A DNA stretch of 64,000 nt from Cystobasidium ongulense. Its lineage: Eukaryota > Basidiomycota > Cystobasidiomycetes > Cystobasidiales > Cystobasidiaceae. Position 1 is the first letter of the stretch. Each line of letters opens with the position of its first letter. The notes below the pieces were generated by a model. That model did not search any database. It saw only the letters and a list, made by a program, of their open reading frames with translations, and was not told the DNA's origin. The translations under genes and the position numbers were made by a program. The stretch spans positions 310,001 through 374,000 of the forward strand of contig BQUP01000008.1 in assembly GCA_022835595.1 (NCBI GenBank), given 5' to 3'. Positions 35,200 to 46,767 of the stretch are shown one piece after another.

Positions 35200-36915
35200 A
35201 TGGTTAGTTGATGGCATCTACTCGCTGCACTGTGCTCTCAACACCTCCGACCCCGATGTCCTGCTTCAAGAAAGAATGGCGCCGGGCCCACTCACCTCGG
35301 AAGCTCGCTCGCGACGAGCAACGACTGGTGGATTGGCGATAGACCGGGAGCAGAGAGGGAGGCACACAGCCAGCTTGTGATACACAGAGCATACAAGGGA
35401 AGGATGTGACTGGATTGCAGTGCGCTGGAGATGCTGGCTACATGCATGACACCGGAGACAGCGATCGTCGATAGCAACTTTGCCTGGGTGAATCCTGCAT
35501 TGTGCTATCCACGAAGCTGTCTCTGTTTGAATGCTTGTCAGTGTCTATACAAGCGGGCCTGCAAAGTGAAGGTTCATCCGGGAGTTCATGCCACTTCTCC
35601 AGCGATGGAGAAGATTCATGCTCCTTCAACTTTACTGTTTAGAGCCGCAAGAAAGGATAGTCTTCCCTCTTTGGGATCCGGGCGTCGAGAATCCGCCGGA
35701 CAGAAGTCGTTGCTGCAATGCGTCGTGCTTCTGAGGGATGTGGTAGCTCTGGGTGTCATTCAGCGGACTAGAGTTGGGAGTCGAGGACATGGTGCAGCGA
35801 AACTTGAGAATCAGAGCAGCTGTGCTGACTTTGTGCCTCCTGTTTCACGCATCTCACTCTCTTCCCTCTGATTCCCTGAATTGTCAACCATCTTCCCATC
35901 TCCCCTTCGATACTATCTGCTCCATGACCCCCTCGTATTACGTGATATCATCCTGTGAGTAATTTTCAGGCCCCAGCAGCAGCTAAGAAGACCGGCAAGA
36001 AGCCAGCGGCCGCCCCGCTAGGCAAAAAGACCTCTTCCAAGAAGGTCACCAACCCTCTATTCGAGCGAAAGCCAAGAAACTTCGGTATCGGTGAGTCTGC
36101 TTTTCCCAAACATTGGCGAAACGTCGATAGTATCTAAATTAAAAGTCGTGTCAAATTGCAGGCGCCGACATCCAGCCTCCTCGTGATCTTCACCGATTCG
36201 TCAAGTGGCCCGAATATGTCCGCCTACAACGCCAGAAGGTCGTCCTCCACCAGCGACTAAAGGTCCCTCCCGCCATCGCTCAGTTCTCTCACTCCCTTGA
36301 CAAGAACACCGCTACCCAGCTCTTCCGTCTCTTGAACAAGTACCAACCCGAGACCAGACAGGAGAAGAAGGCTCGTTTGGACAAGGAGGCTGAGGTCATT
36401 GCTGCCAATGACGGCAAGAAGCCCGAGAAGGATGGCAAGAAGCCTCTTTTCGTCAAGCAGGGTCTAAACCACTGCGTTGCCCTCATCGAGGTGAGCATCA
36501 ACAGAGACACAAACATTTTCGACTAGCACTGACTATCATCTCTTCTTTTGCATAGGCCAAGAAGGCAAACCTCGTCATCATCGCCGATGATGTCGACCCA
36601 ATTGAGCTAGTCGTCTTCGTCCCTGCTCTATGCCGCAAGATGGGTATTCCATACGTCATTGTCAAGAACAAGGCCCGCCTCGGAACAGTAGTACACAAGA
36701 AGAAGGCAGCTATCCTAACTCTCCAGGATGTCCGCTCCGAGGACTCCTCCGAGCTCGCTAAGCTCGTCTCCGCCGCCAAGGCTAACTTCTCCGACAAGTT
36801 CGACGAACACAGAAGGCAATGGGGTGGTGGTGTCAGAGGCAATAAGTCTACAGCTAAGATCCAGAAACGGGCAAAGGCTGCTGGTACCACTGTTGACGTT
36901 CTCGAGAGAAGTTAA
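35200..36915 (+). CDS. RPL8: 60S ribosomal protein L8 (eL8, L7a family)
   Basis: Large-subunit ribosomal protein. The main exons give [54 protein letters not shown], then [17 protein letters not shown]-type sequence, the L7Ae fold [20 protein letters not shown] and [19 protein letters not shown], and the end TTVDVLERS at 36915. About 262 residues, standard length. The second exon starts at 35970 right after a TTTTCAG acceptor, so the initiator lies upstream. The best candidate is ATG at 35200-35202 directly followed by donor GTTAGT, making a first coding exon of just ATG and a 767-nt intron. That intron is far longer than others here, so exon 1 is tentative; the rest is certain. Confidence 0.88.
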
Positions 36916-37484
36916 ACGTTTCTTGTTAGTTACGTTTTTCCCGAGGTGGCGTTTTCATTTCGCCTTTTCCCTACCGTTGTACGAGTGCTGTAATGGCAAC
37001 AAGGGTTTGATGGCTACCACTACTTTAAGTACACGCTGCTGTACTTGCCATTACGTTTGCCTTTGCGTTTGTGCACAATTCTACGGGCTTTTGCAAGATC
37101 AAATTGGAAGTATAGAAGGAGCTGTGACTATACTTGCCTTCGACCGCCTTCATGAGGTGGAAGATTCCCTAAATACACTCGGACCCATCGTCAGCCTAGT
37201 CTTAATACCGGAAAGTGGCGTGGCTGCCAGTACTGGCTCGAATACACGGGCTTCCTGGACTTGATTGCTCCCGTTCCATGAGCATCGTCGGACTCCTTGT
37301 AAGACCGCGTCTAATTATACTGACGCGTGTATTTACGAGCCTTGTAGCGAAAAGAAAGCGAAGGCAGTAACGTGACACATCGAAAATGTATGGATAATTA
37401 TGCTACATGTAGTTGGAATTTGAACAGTGGTAGACTGTAAGGAGGCTCTGAATGGAACATAAGGTGAAGCATGTCTTCCCTTAG
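36916..37484. other. Convergent intergenic region
   Basis: 569 bp between the eL8 stop and the MPH1 stop. A plus-strand frame runs through it but only as an overhang overlapping eL8 coding sequence. No repeat or RNA gene is recognised. Confidence 0.35.
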
Positions 37485-40400
37485 CTAATCATCGTCTAGA
37501 TAGTCGTCTTCGCGTTGCGAATAGACGACTTCATCGCTATCATCTACAAAGAAAATTGCAAGGTCAGTGAATGATACGCTCGCACAGTCCTTCTGCCGCT
37601 TCCGCTTACCGACACAGAATGAGCCTCTTTCGTATTGGCTGGCTTCGTACAGCGGGTTCCGCGTTTCGTCTTGCTCAACTGGCGATTCCTCGCAATCTGA
37701 CAACAGTTTAGCCCTGCTGATGGTAGTGAAGAAGGTCAGAGTGCGTTCATAAACGAATTATATACAGCTTGGACCTACTGTACTCGCATCTTGTAAGCAC
37801 CGGGGCGAACAACCTCGCCCTGGAAGGCATCGGCCGTTTGCGACATGAGACTCCGACGGTAAAACATGCTCATGTCCGCTGGATTAGATATATCTTCACT
37901 ATCAAGAAAGATGCGGTCGGAAGTGCTGCAAATAGACAGATTTGCACGTCAATTGGAGATAGGTAAAAGCGTAAGCTTTGGACACCGCCGGCACGGCGAT
38001 ACACGACGCTTACAGGTCTGCATCTGCAGAGAGCCATCTGTAGAGACTCGACCGATATTGTGCAAATGTTTTCTGACCGAAAGGATGGGCCGAAACCATT
38101 TGCACGATATCGGCAGAGTCTCTACAATGCTCTCTGCAGACGCAAATCTGCAAGCGTTGGTCAATCGCCCAATTCGGCGGTGAAAGCTTGAAAACGAGCA
38201 CAATATGCTTACGTCTCTGGCTCAATCTCCTCGTCGGTGTCCGATGCAGTGTCTTCGTTGTCCGAATTCACAGCAGCAGTGTCGAGGAAAACGCCAACTT
38301 GAGGTGGACCCCTCTTCGGCTTCTTCGGTCGCACAGGCTCTGCCTTGTCTTCCGCTCGCCGCAACCTTTTGAGGCCAGGCCGCTCATTGAGGAGGACTAC
38401 CGATTCATCCTCATCAGGAGATGAATTAGGGAGCCGCTTCTGGACTTGGCTTTGTAGGGCAGATTTATCGGGCGAAGACAGGACAATTGCCAATTTTTTG
38501 GAGCGGGCTCTGCGAGGAGCGATAGGACTGTCATCGGCATCGTCCGTAGCAACGCTGGCTGGCACTCGGAAGATATCGCTCGGCCGAGCCTGCTTTTGGG
38601 GATCAGCCTGGTAAAACATGGCGGATCTCAAGCGTGTACTTACAATAGTTGTGAGCTTGGGCGACTCAGGCCTGACTCTTTCATCAGCTGCAGGCTTGAC
38701 AGGAGATCCACGTCTCGCTGGCCCCAAATCTATTGCGAGCCAAGCAGAGGAATCGAGTTCGTCGTCAAAGGAGTCATCCAAGTCCATGACCGCGTCATCG
38801 ACCTTCTTAGCCATGGTTGGCGATGGGACCTTTGTCGAGAGGGAGGCTAATGTAGTTATCCTGGTAATTGATTCGGCTATTACACCTCCGCCAAGGTCAT
38901 CATCAGAGTCGTCAATCTCAATAATAGTATCATCCGCGGCGGGTACAGACGACTGTATCGTGGAACTTGCGTGACGAGGTTTTCCCTTGTCTGTAACGAT
39001 CTTTTTGACACTCCCTGATGGCCGGAAAGGTTTTGGTGTTAAATTTGGCTTGAGTGCCGACTTGGCCAGAGGAGCCGCGCTATGTGTGCGCTTCGGTGCA
39101 GTGGATGACTGCCCACTCTGCCGAGCCTGTACTGGGAGATCTGGAAGATCGCTCTCGCTAGACTCTTCCTCCTCGTCGAGGTCCGTCACCTCATTAAGAC
39201 GCGTAAAAGCCTTAGACTGAGCTGCTGTTGACGGTTTTGTAGCCAAGTTGTGTAAGCGTGAGGCTGTCTCTTCCGAAAATGCATCGCACGAGCCGAGAAG
39301 GCGGAAGGCGCGATCTCTTCCTGTGCCCACACGATCTTCTGGCCACCACTGTACGTTGCTGGATTTGAAGGCAGAGTAAGTTTCGATTTCCCACGCCTTG
39401 TTTTTTTCGCTGTCCGCACTTAATTCTTGCCCAGCCTGTAAGGCTTTGAACAGTGACGCTGTGCGTGTTGACGTTCCTAGCATTCGTTTTGAAGCCGGAA
39501 TGACTAATGGCACCTTCCTCGGCAGTGCCTGGGCTCGAATGACACTGCTGGACGTGTTGATCGTCGATGGCAGAGCATTGAGCCGTTTCGCTACACTTTG
39601 TCGCTGCGCGTCCGTAAGTAACGATGATTCGTCGAGAACTGCCTCAGGCTCCGATATGACTGCCCTTTTGCGCTTGGTAGCAATTTTGGGTGTCTTGCTG
39701 TCTAATTTGCCTCCGTTGGCCTTCTGGAAGCCAGTCTGGAAGAGGTCGAGATCGTCATCCTCGTCACGCTTCCTTCTCCCAGTCGCGACAGGCTTTCTCC
39801 CCAGTCCCATGTGCTCGGGGTCGAAGGGTTCAATGACCAGTTCCTTCTTGTCTGCGACTGGTCGAATATCGCTTGGAATCAGACGTTCGCAATCTGCGTA
39901 CAGCTCAAATTGTTTGCCAGATAGAATAGCACTCTGTACGTCTTTATACTTGGTATTGGCGATCCTCCACTATTGGAGCAGGGTCAGCGCCCTTCCGCCG
40001 CGGGACGTATGTTAGGGTGACGTACATTGTCTTCCTCGATACCCTCGGTCATAAGAACAACTACTCGGCCCTCTCTAGCGCGTCCCGTTCTTCCAGCTCG
40101 TTGTAGCTGAAGCCATCAATTAGCATCTACACACATTCGAGAGAAACACCTACTCACAGTGCGCACAGGCGATTTAGCTGCATCGTAACAGATAATCAAA
40201 TCCAATTCACCAATATCTAAACCCTCTTCTCCGATAGATGTAGCGACTAGCACATTGTAGTCGCCTTTCTTGAAGTCAGCCAGCGTTTTGTTCTGCTGCT
40301 TTTGGCCGAGGCCTTTCTTCCCTTTTGTATCAGTCCCTTGACCCACCAAGCGAGTAGCTCGAATGCTGTCAAAGGCGTTTAGCCTAGTGACTATCTCCTC

Positions 40401-42191
40401 TACCACTTGGCGGAAGGTACAGAACACCATAATCCTGGTAGTCTCGAGCGAACCATCCTTCTTAGCCAGCTCAAAATGCTCCTGCACTAGCTCAGCTAGC
40501 TTCACCATTTTAGGATGTCCAGCAAAGCCGTGTCCGTTGATGATGTCCTCTGTATCTCTGTAAATACTAGCGAAGTCTTTGTGATTGATGACTTCGACCA
40601 TTTTGCCTTTTGCCCCTTTGCGCAGACTCTGCAAATCCTCGAAGAAGGAGTCGACAGATTGTTCCAGTAGCTTTGAGATACATCGAGCCATGGAACCTAG
40701 ATTGGCGAGGACTGTATACGCCCAGGGCTTTCCAGCCGCCTTTGCATTCTGGTTCGCTGCCTGGAAAAGATATGGATGCATGGTAGTAGCATCGGTCTTT
40801 TGTGTCTTCACCAGATCTCGGACTTGCTTAAGCAAGATCTGCATAAGTCCTTGAAAGCGTTCACGAATTGAGCCTATTTCTCCTTGAACAGGGACTATGA
40901 CAAGGTCGACACGCTGTAAATTTAGTTTCATATAGTGAGCCTCGCGGTTCAACAGCATCAGGAGCACGTGCAGTTTACCTTGTTATGAATGTACTGCCGC
41001 GTATCGAAAGATTCATCGCTTCGCACTTCGATGTGTCCAATGTGAAGACTGTCGATAACAGATTGCACTACATCTGGCGTACCGCCGGGTGTGGCAGTCA
41101 GGGCCAGCAACCGAAAATGTGGGTTCTTCTGCATCATAAACCTGACCACTTCGCAGTAGGCTGGTTTACCTTTGTCAGTAAGCCATGTTTGTCGAATGCT
41201 ACTATGACGGATGCTTACCATAATCTCCTGTAGCTTTGTGGGCTTCGTCAATGACCATGAGGATAACTTCCGAAGGGTCCAGACGGCCCTTGAAAAGATC
41301 GTTCTTTACCGTTTGAGGCGTACAGTAGAATACTCTTCTCTTGTCCCATGCCTCGGCTCGACGATCTGGTGCATCCTTGCCAGTTAACTCGACAGCGTCC
41401 TTTAATGGAATGCCAACAATACCATGACAAGCTGCTATCTGCTGTGTCACGAGAGGCCGACTAGGTGCCATGAATATAATCTTGCCTTTCGGGAACCAGC
41501 GATAGAAATTGAACATGAGCACGGCTGCGAGGAAGGTCTTGCCGAGACCGGTTGGTAACGCCACCAATGTATCGGTAAAAAAGGCTTTTGCGATAATGTC
41601 GTACTGATACTTGCGGAGTGACTTATTGGTAGGGTAGACGAAAGTCTTGCACGCTTCTCTGTCAGGCAGGAGTTTCATTTGATTAGGCGGCTGCTTGGCT
41701 TCTTCAGGATCAAACAGTGGATTATCGTCTTCATCCTCATCGTCTTCATCGTCCTCCTCGTCATCGTCGCCTCTGGCTCTTGCTTTGCCCTTGCCCTTTG
41801 CCTTCCCTCTAGCCTTGCTTTTCGTAGCTCTTCGCACAGCTCCGCTCTTCGCATAGAATGTTCTGTCCCATTGCTTGCGGACGATTGTTCTGACGACTGG
41901 ACCGCTTGGACCAGCAGCGCCGCCCGCGAGACTTGATGTTGAGGGTTGCTGTATAGTAATAGTCTTGCCGAACAGATCCTTCTGCATCAAGCGGCCTTGA
42001 TTGCTGGTTGTAGCCGTGTTGTTTTTGCCAGCGGCAGGCCACGGCGCCACACGCGGTATTGAGGGTGCTTTTGCGAGCGGCGCCTTACTCAAGCCTGCTT
42101 TGTCGAGCCTCTCTATCTCTGCTACCATAGAGTCATCATCGGAGAGAAAGGCATCGAAGTCATCTGAGTTGATAACGACTGCCGGGGCCAT
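37485..42191 (-). CDS. MPH1: MPH1/FANCM-type DEAH-box DNA helicase
   Basis: 3'-5' DNA helicase/translocase that remodels replication forks and D-loops; orthologous family to human FANCM. Motifs: the N-terminal approach segment YPTNKSLRKYQYDIIAKAF; motif I LPTGLGKT; motif Ia MAPSRPLVTQQ; motif II VIDEAHKATG; motif III ALTATPG. The helicase insertion follows, then motifs IV-VI with MVFCTFRQVVEEIV, VATSIGEEGLDI and QRAGRTGRAREG. A long acidic/Ser-rich tail (37485-39810) follows, with another acidic run near 41720-41780. The tail exon does not end at 38209: GTAAGC there is a donor. A 287-nt intron (37926-38212) with acceptor TTTGCAG leads to exons encoding SDRIFLDSEDISNPADMSMFYRRSLMSQ... and ending DYLDDD at 37485. 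The last 66-nt intron (37544-37609) is stop-free and in frame. About 1,370 residues. Confidence 0.9.
37973..38189. repeat. Long imperfect inverted repeat (hairpin) inside an MPH1 intron
   Basis: Two arms of roughly 105 nt face each other around a loop of about 8 nt (near 38079-38086). The best-matched core pairs 38023-38068 with 38097-38140: TCTGCAGAGAG, GTAGAGACT, CCGATAT and TGCAAATG recur in inverted order with only a few changes and small gaps. Outer parts (AAGCTTT, CACCGCCG, CGCTT) match less well and need gaps. The whole hairpin fits within the 287-nt intron. No target-site duplication or transposase is visible. Confidence 0.85.
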
Positions 42192-42636
42192 CGCAGCCAG
42201 CAGGTCGCGCCTGCGACACGATGCGTGTTTGCGAACTTGCTAATTGTGGTTGAATAGGCGTCCGCGGATAACAGACACGAGGGAGTGTGGGCGTGTTGAA
42301 GACGCAATTATGGCTAACACGCTGCTGAGCTGTATCGTTGTGCAGATCAGAGCGTCGAAGTGCCCTTCTTCCGATCGCCTTTTCAGCTTCCAACACTGGA
42401 TTAAACTGAATCGTCTCAAATATTCATAATGTTTGAGGAAGAATGCCTGAACAATGATTATTTAGTTATCGAGACGGGAGCCGCATTTTTACGAGCAACC
42501 CCACAAATTTCAGGCTATACATTCGTTCTTCACAATTCATCTACACATTCTCTCCTTGCAACGCTGCCATACTTTGGTGTACACCCAATAATTGGACAAT
42601 CACGATGTAGCGGCAATGACGAGGTATACCACCAGC
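42192..42636. promoter_or_regulatory. Upstream region of MPH1
   Basis: 445 bp between the MPH1 start and the MTR4 stop, both on the minus strand. A 76-codon plus-strand frame from ATG 42429 overlaps the MTR4 end and has no recognisable domain; it is not called as a gene. Confidence 0.35.
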
Positions 42637-45600
42637 TTACAGGTACAGCGAGGGACTGAAGATAATAGACGACTTTCGTTCCAGCATTTCCAAAGACTTG
42701 ATAAACTTTTCTTCTAGTTCGAAGAAACCGGTAACTTTCGCAGCCATGGCCATCTGTCTGAGGAGCTCCTGCAGTCTTCGGAAGACTCGAATGAGCGACC
42801 CCTCGAAAACATCCGACATCTGCAGGAAATCATTCATTTATCGGGATGAGCACGCAAGTCGAAGTTGGGCAGCAATGTGATTGCAGCCTTACCTTGCAAA
42901 TCTCCGAGAATTTGGCACCTTTACACCATGAATGCACAGCATCCATTAGCCCAACTTTGAAAGAAGCAACATAATCCTCTTCATTGACTTCTAGCTTGGA
43001 CTCCTTCGAAACACGGGCAATATTCCTTGCAAACTCCTGCATGCGGCGCAGCGGTGCTGCTAATCCTTCATTGGGTTTGGAACGCGCCTCGCTCTGCAAA
43101 GGAAGTCAGTATACTCTCTCGCAAGTATTCGCTTATAGCAACCTATATGCTTACCTTCTCATCGAAAACAAAACAACTGCAGAGAGATGCGACCTGTTCC
43201 GGCAAGAGGTCGTTGAAAACACCATGGAAAATAAGTTCCGTCAAGAGAAGCTGTTTCACATCGTGTCAGCCGCTTATGCAGAGCTCTAGGCTAGCGAGAC
43301 CACATACCTCATCTCCTGTACTGATTTCACAGGCAACACGGCCCTTCATTTCAACAACGTCCTCTGCTGTCGTGAACTCAAGTCTCCTTAGGACTCTCTT
43401 GCGCTTTTTCAGTTCATCTAGATGCATCACGCTCTCCGCAGCATGTATTTTCTTTTTAATCGCCTTTACTGTGTCCACGATTGACTGCTTCGCTGAATAC
43501 TGATCGTAAAGTTCGGTAAGCTTCGGTGAGCCGTATAGACTGTTGGCTTTGAGCGCTTTCTCCAATGTCTCAATCTTGCTCAGTATGTGCACGAATGCCT
43601 CGTCTTTGATGTTCATATTCGTTACCGGGTCCAGCAAAGCAAGCCCGTCCGGGAATCTGCGCTGCACTTCCTTGACGTTCTTGAAAGCCTGCTCCCGAGC
43701 TGCCGGCGCCTTCAGGTCTTTAGGCAAGTGCAGCCGTATCTGACTGATACCGTCTAATGTTGAAAGAAGAGCCGGTATGACTACATATTCTCCTTTGCTA
43801 TCTGGTGGGCAAGGCCGGATACCAGTGATAGCTGAGAAGGGCTTGTTGCCCTTTGATCGGGCAAGAGCAGCGCCAATATCACAGTGGGCCAAGACATCAA
43901 CGATGTAGGTATCTTGTGGTGGCGTGCCTTCTGGAAGATCAGAGTTCTTGGGACCGCGGCGTTTCTGGTAGTTGACGATGCATGTCCAGCCAAAGTCCAT
44001 GTCGCCGTGTCTCACTCTAACGAGACGACCTGGTTGAAGGAAAGGGAGGGAGTAGACGGGGTGGTTGACAACTGTTCGCACATCTTCTTTGAGAATCTCT
44101 ATCTGCTTCTTGATTTCGTAGTATTCGGCAATGGTCTCCTCGTCCTCGATGACGAAGTCGTTCCTTTCCAGCTCTAGCTGCTTTTGTTCTGTGAAATCGA
44201 CCATTAGCTAAATTACACATTGTGGCCAAGACGGCGTGAGAAAGAGACTTACCCTTTTCTAGACGAGGCACAGCAACCGTACTTTGAAACTGGTGGAACG
44301 ATCTAGCCAGCATTGCATCGGGACTTATGCCTTCGACTCGCAAGAGATTGAGAATCATATTGTAGCCGAGATGGAAAGCCGAATCGAGACGATCAGCTAC
44401 ACCTTTTACCATTCCCTTCGCGGAATCTGGCTCGAGCTTCTCGTCACACATCATAATGACAATACCGCGTTCGTCGAGACCACTGCCAAACTGAGGATCA
44501 GAACTTGACTCTCGCCGGCAATGACGATGTAAGATACTCACCGTCTACCGGCTCGACCGCTCATTTGAATATACTCGCCACCAGACAGGTTACGGAAACT
44601 GACGCCATCCCATTTTCGAACGTTAGTGAAGACAACAGTCTTGGCAGGCATGTTCAAACCTGAAGGCAATTATTTAGCCGTAGACCACGATACACCTAAG
44701 ATGCCTTCCTTACCGATTGAGAATGTCTCCGTTGCGAACAGAACCTTGATGAGACCCTCTTGGAACAGGATCTCAATAACTTCCTTCAAGATAGGAAGTA
44801 AACCACCGTGATGTATACCGATACCTCTCTTGAGGAGTGGGAGGATATGCTCTATTTGAGGCAGCGTCTTGTCATCGTCCGCAAGACCCGAGATAGCATT
44901 CTCGAAGACATTGGCGACTATGTCGCGTTCCTCATCGGTGTTGAACTCCAATTTGGCCATCTGCAGAGCCAATGACTCGCATTCTCTCTTGCTGAACGCA
45001 AAAACAATGACTGGGTTGTATTTCTTGAGCATGATCATTTTCACGATCTTGTAAATGTCCGATGGGCCTGCTGATGTACTTAGTATCCGGCGCGACCAGC
45101 TTCCAAGTGCCTGTACACACCTTTGATGCCACCTTTCCGCGTCTGACCTTTCCTGCCTTTGCCTGCATCAGGCGCAGCCGAGTCTTCACCCTTGCCTTCT
45201 TGCAGCGAGCCCATAGCTTTCTGAAAGTTGTCTTCTCGGAATTGGCCCTTTTCATCTACAACCAGGAAAATGCCATCTCCGCCTGACGGAAAGAGATAAT
45301 GTTGGAGCGGTGTCGGTCTGTAATCTGTGTAGACAACATGGCACGGTTGTCGATGTAGCTTGCATATCCACTCTGCAAATTCCATAGCGTTGGGGATGGT
45401 AGCCGAGAGGAAGACGTGGTGGACCTTGGGAGGAAGCAGAATGATGGTCTCTTCCCAGACTACACCGCGCTCCTTGTCACGCATATAATGGATCTCGTCG
45501 AAAATTACCCATGAAACCTCACGCATGACTTCGGAACCTCGGTACAACATAGACCGCAGAATCTGTTTATAATATCAGCTATCGTGATTAAGCTCTAGAG

Positions 45601-46571
45601 TATCATGAAATGACTTTGGCCTACCTCGGTAGTCATCACGAGACAACTGGCAGTGGGATTGATTGTCACATCACCAGTCATAAGGCCGACATCACCGAAC
45701 TCTGCAAGCATTTCTCTGTATTTTTGATTCGAAAGAGCCTACTCAATGTGTCAGAAAAGTGATGTGTTGTCGAAAGCGTGGAACAAGCTGAAAGGCAGCA
45801 TACCTTGATAGGACTTGTGTAAATCACACGCTGTTTATCTCTTAGGGCTTGCGCAATGGCGTACTCGGCTACAACAGTCTTTCCTGCAGAGGTATGCGCA
45901 GATACGAGCACACTTTCGTTGCGCTCGATAGACGCCACTGAGACCTTTTGGAATGGATCCAGTTCGAATGGGTACACCCTCGCTGGTACAGCAGGAGACT
46001 TGTGTTGCGAGATGGGAATATATGGATAACCAGGAGGTATCGCGACTTGATGCCGAACTTGATGAGATAGAGTAATCTTGGTTTCTTGACCTTCGGTCTT
46101 GCCTTGCAGGCCAGCTGAAGCGGCGACGTCGACAGTGGCTTCCTGTTCGAATGCATCCGCCACAAGAGGTTGTTCTTCCATGGGTTCTGCCATCTCTACT
46201 TTCCTCCCACGTCGGCCATTGGACGCTGTACCTCTGTCGGCCTTGTCCTGCACTCGATCATCATCTGACCGTGAAATCTCATCGTGCTCGCTTTTGCGCT
46301 TCTTCGATGACTTGGAGGATGGTTTGATGTTTTTCACTCCTTGCTTTGTGTCTTCAGCTGCAGATGTGCTCCCGCTTGGGATATCGCCTGCTTTGCTGTC
46401 GCCGTTAGCGGCTTCGGACGTCGATGCTTCTGCAGCAGCTTGAGCGAGCTTGCGTTTCCGTTTCTTTTCCTTCTTGTCTTGCGCTGCGGCGCTCGAGCTA
46501 GCTTCTGCCGCCTTGCTGCTTGTGCTGGCTAAAGGCGCACCACTGAACGCTCCGAACAGATCTTCGTCCAT
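42637..46571 (-). CDS. MTR4: ATP-dependent RNA helicase MTR4 (DOB1), exosome cofactor
   Basis: Nuclear Ski2-like helicase that feeds RNA to the exosome, alone or in TRAMP. A charged Ser/Ala-rich N-terminus (nuclear-type basic clusters KKRKRK and KKRKSE) precedes [18 protein letters not shown]; then motif [18 protein letters not shown], motif [11 protein letters not shown] (DEIH, as in Mtr4/Ski2), motif [38 protein letters not shown] and [10 protein letters not shown]. The arch/KOW insertion includes [18 protein letters not shown], and the C-terminal DSHCT domain ends [14 protein letters not shown]. About 1,090 residues with about ten introns. The start ATG at 46571 gives MDEDLFGAF, like yeast Mtr4 (MDSTDLFDVF). 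No key motif is missing. Confidence 0.96.
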
Positions 46572-46767
46572 GGCTATCTCAGTTTCCAGTTGTAGCAGCG
46601 TAAACAGGAGAATCCTGTCGGTGGCGATGGATGTAGTGAACGCATGGCGAATGACATGTAAATAATCCTGGTGGATCCAACATTGCTGCAAACGAGTCGT
46701 TACAAGACTTGCTAATTAACAATAACGTCATGGTCGTGCGGGTATAAATGCTAATTGACAGCATCCG

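Noticed and set aside
35431-35871. 146-codon frame upstream of eL8 exon 2
   Set aside because: No domain; it lies within the candidate first intron and promoter area, and its Cys-rich, low-complexity product does not look like a protein.
36728-37264. Plus-strand 178-codon frame after eL8
   Set aside because: It is a frame-shifted reading of the eL8 last exon running into the 3' UTR.
38209-38211. TAA that would end the MPH1 tail exon
   Set aside because: It is part of a GTAAGC splice donor. Continuing through the intron gives further coding-like exons ending at 37485.
42429-42659. 76-codon plus-strand frame between MPH1 and MTR4
   Set aside because: No recognisable motif, it overlaps the MTR4 C-terminus on the opposite strand, and the length is expected by chance.
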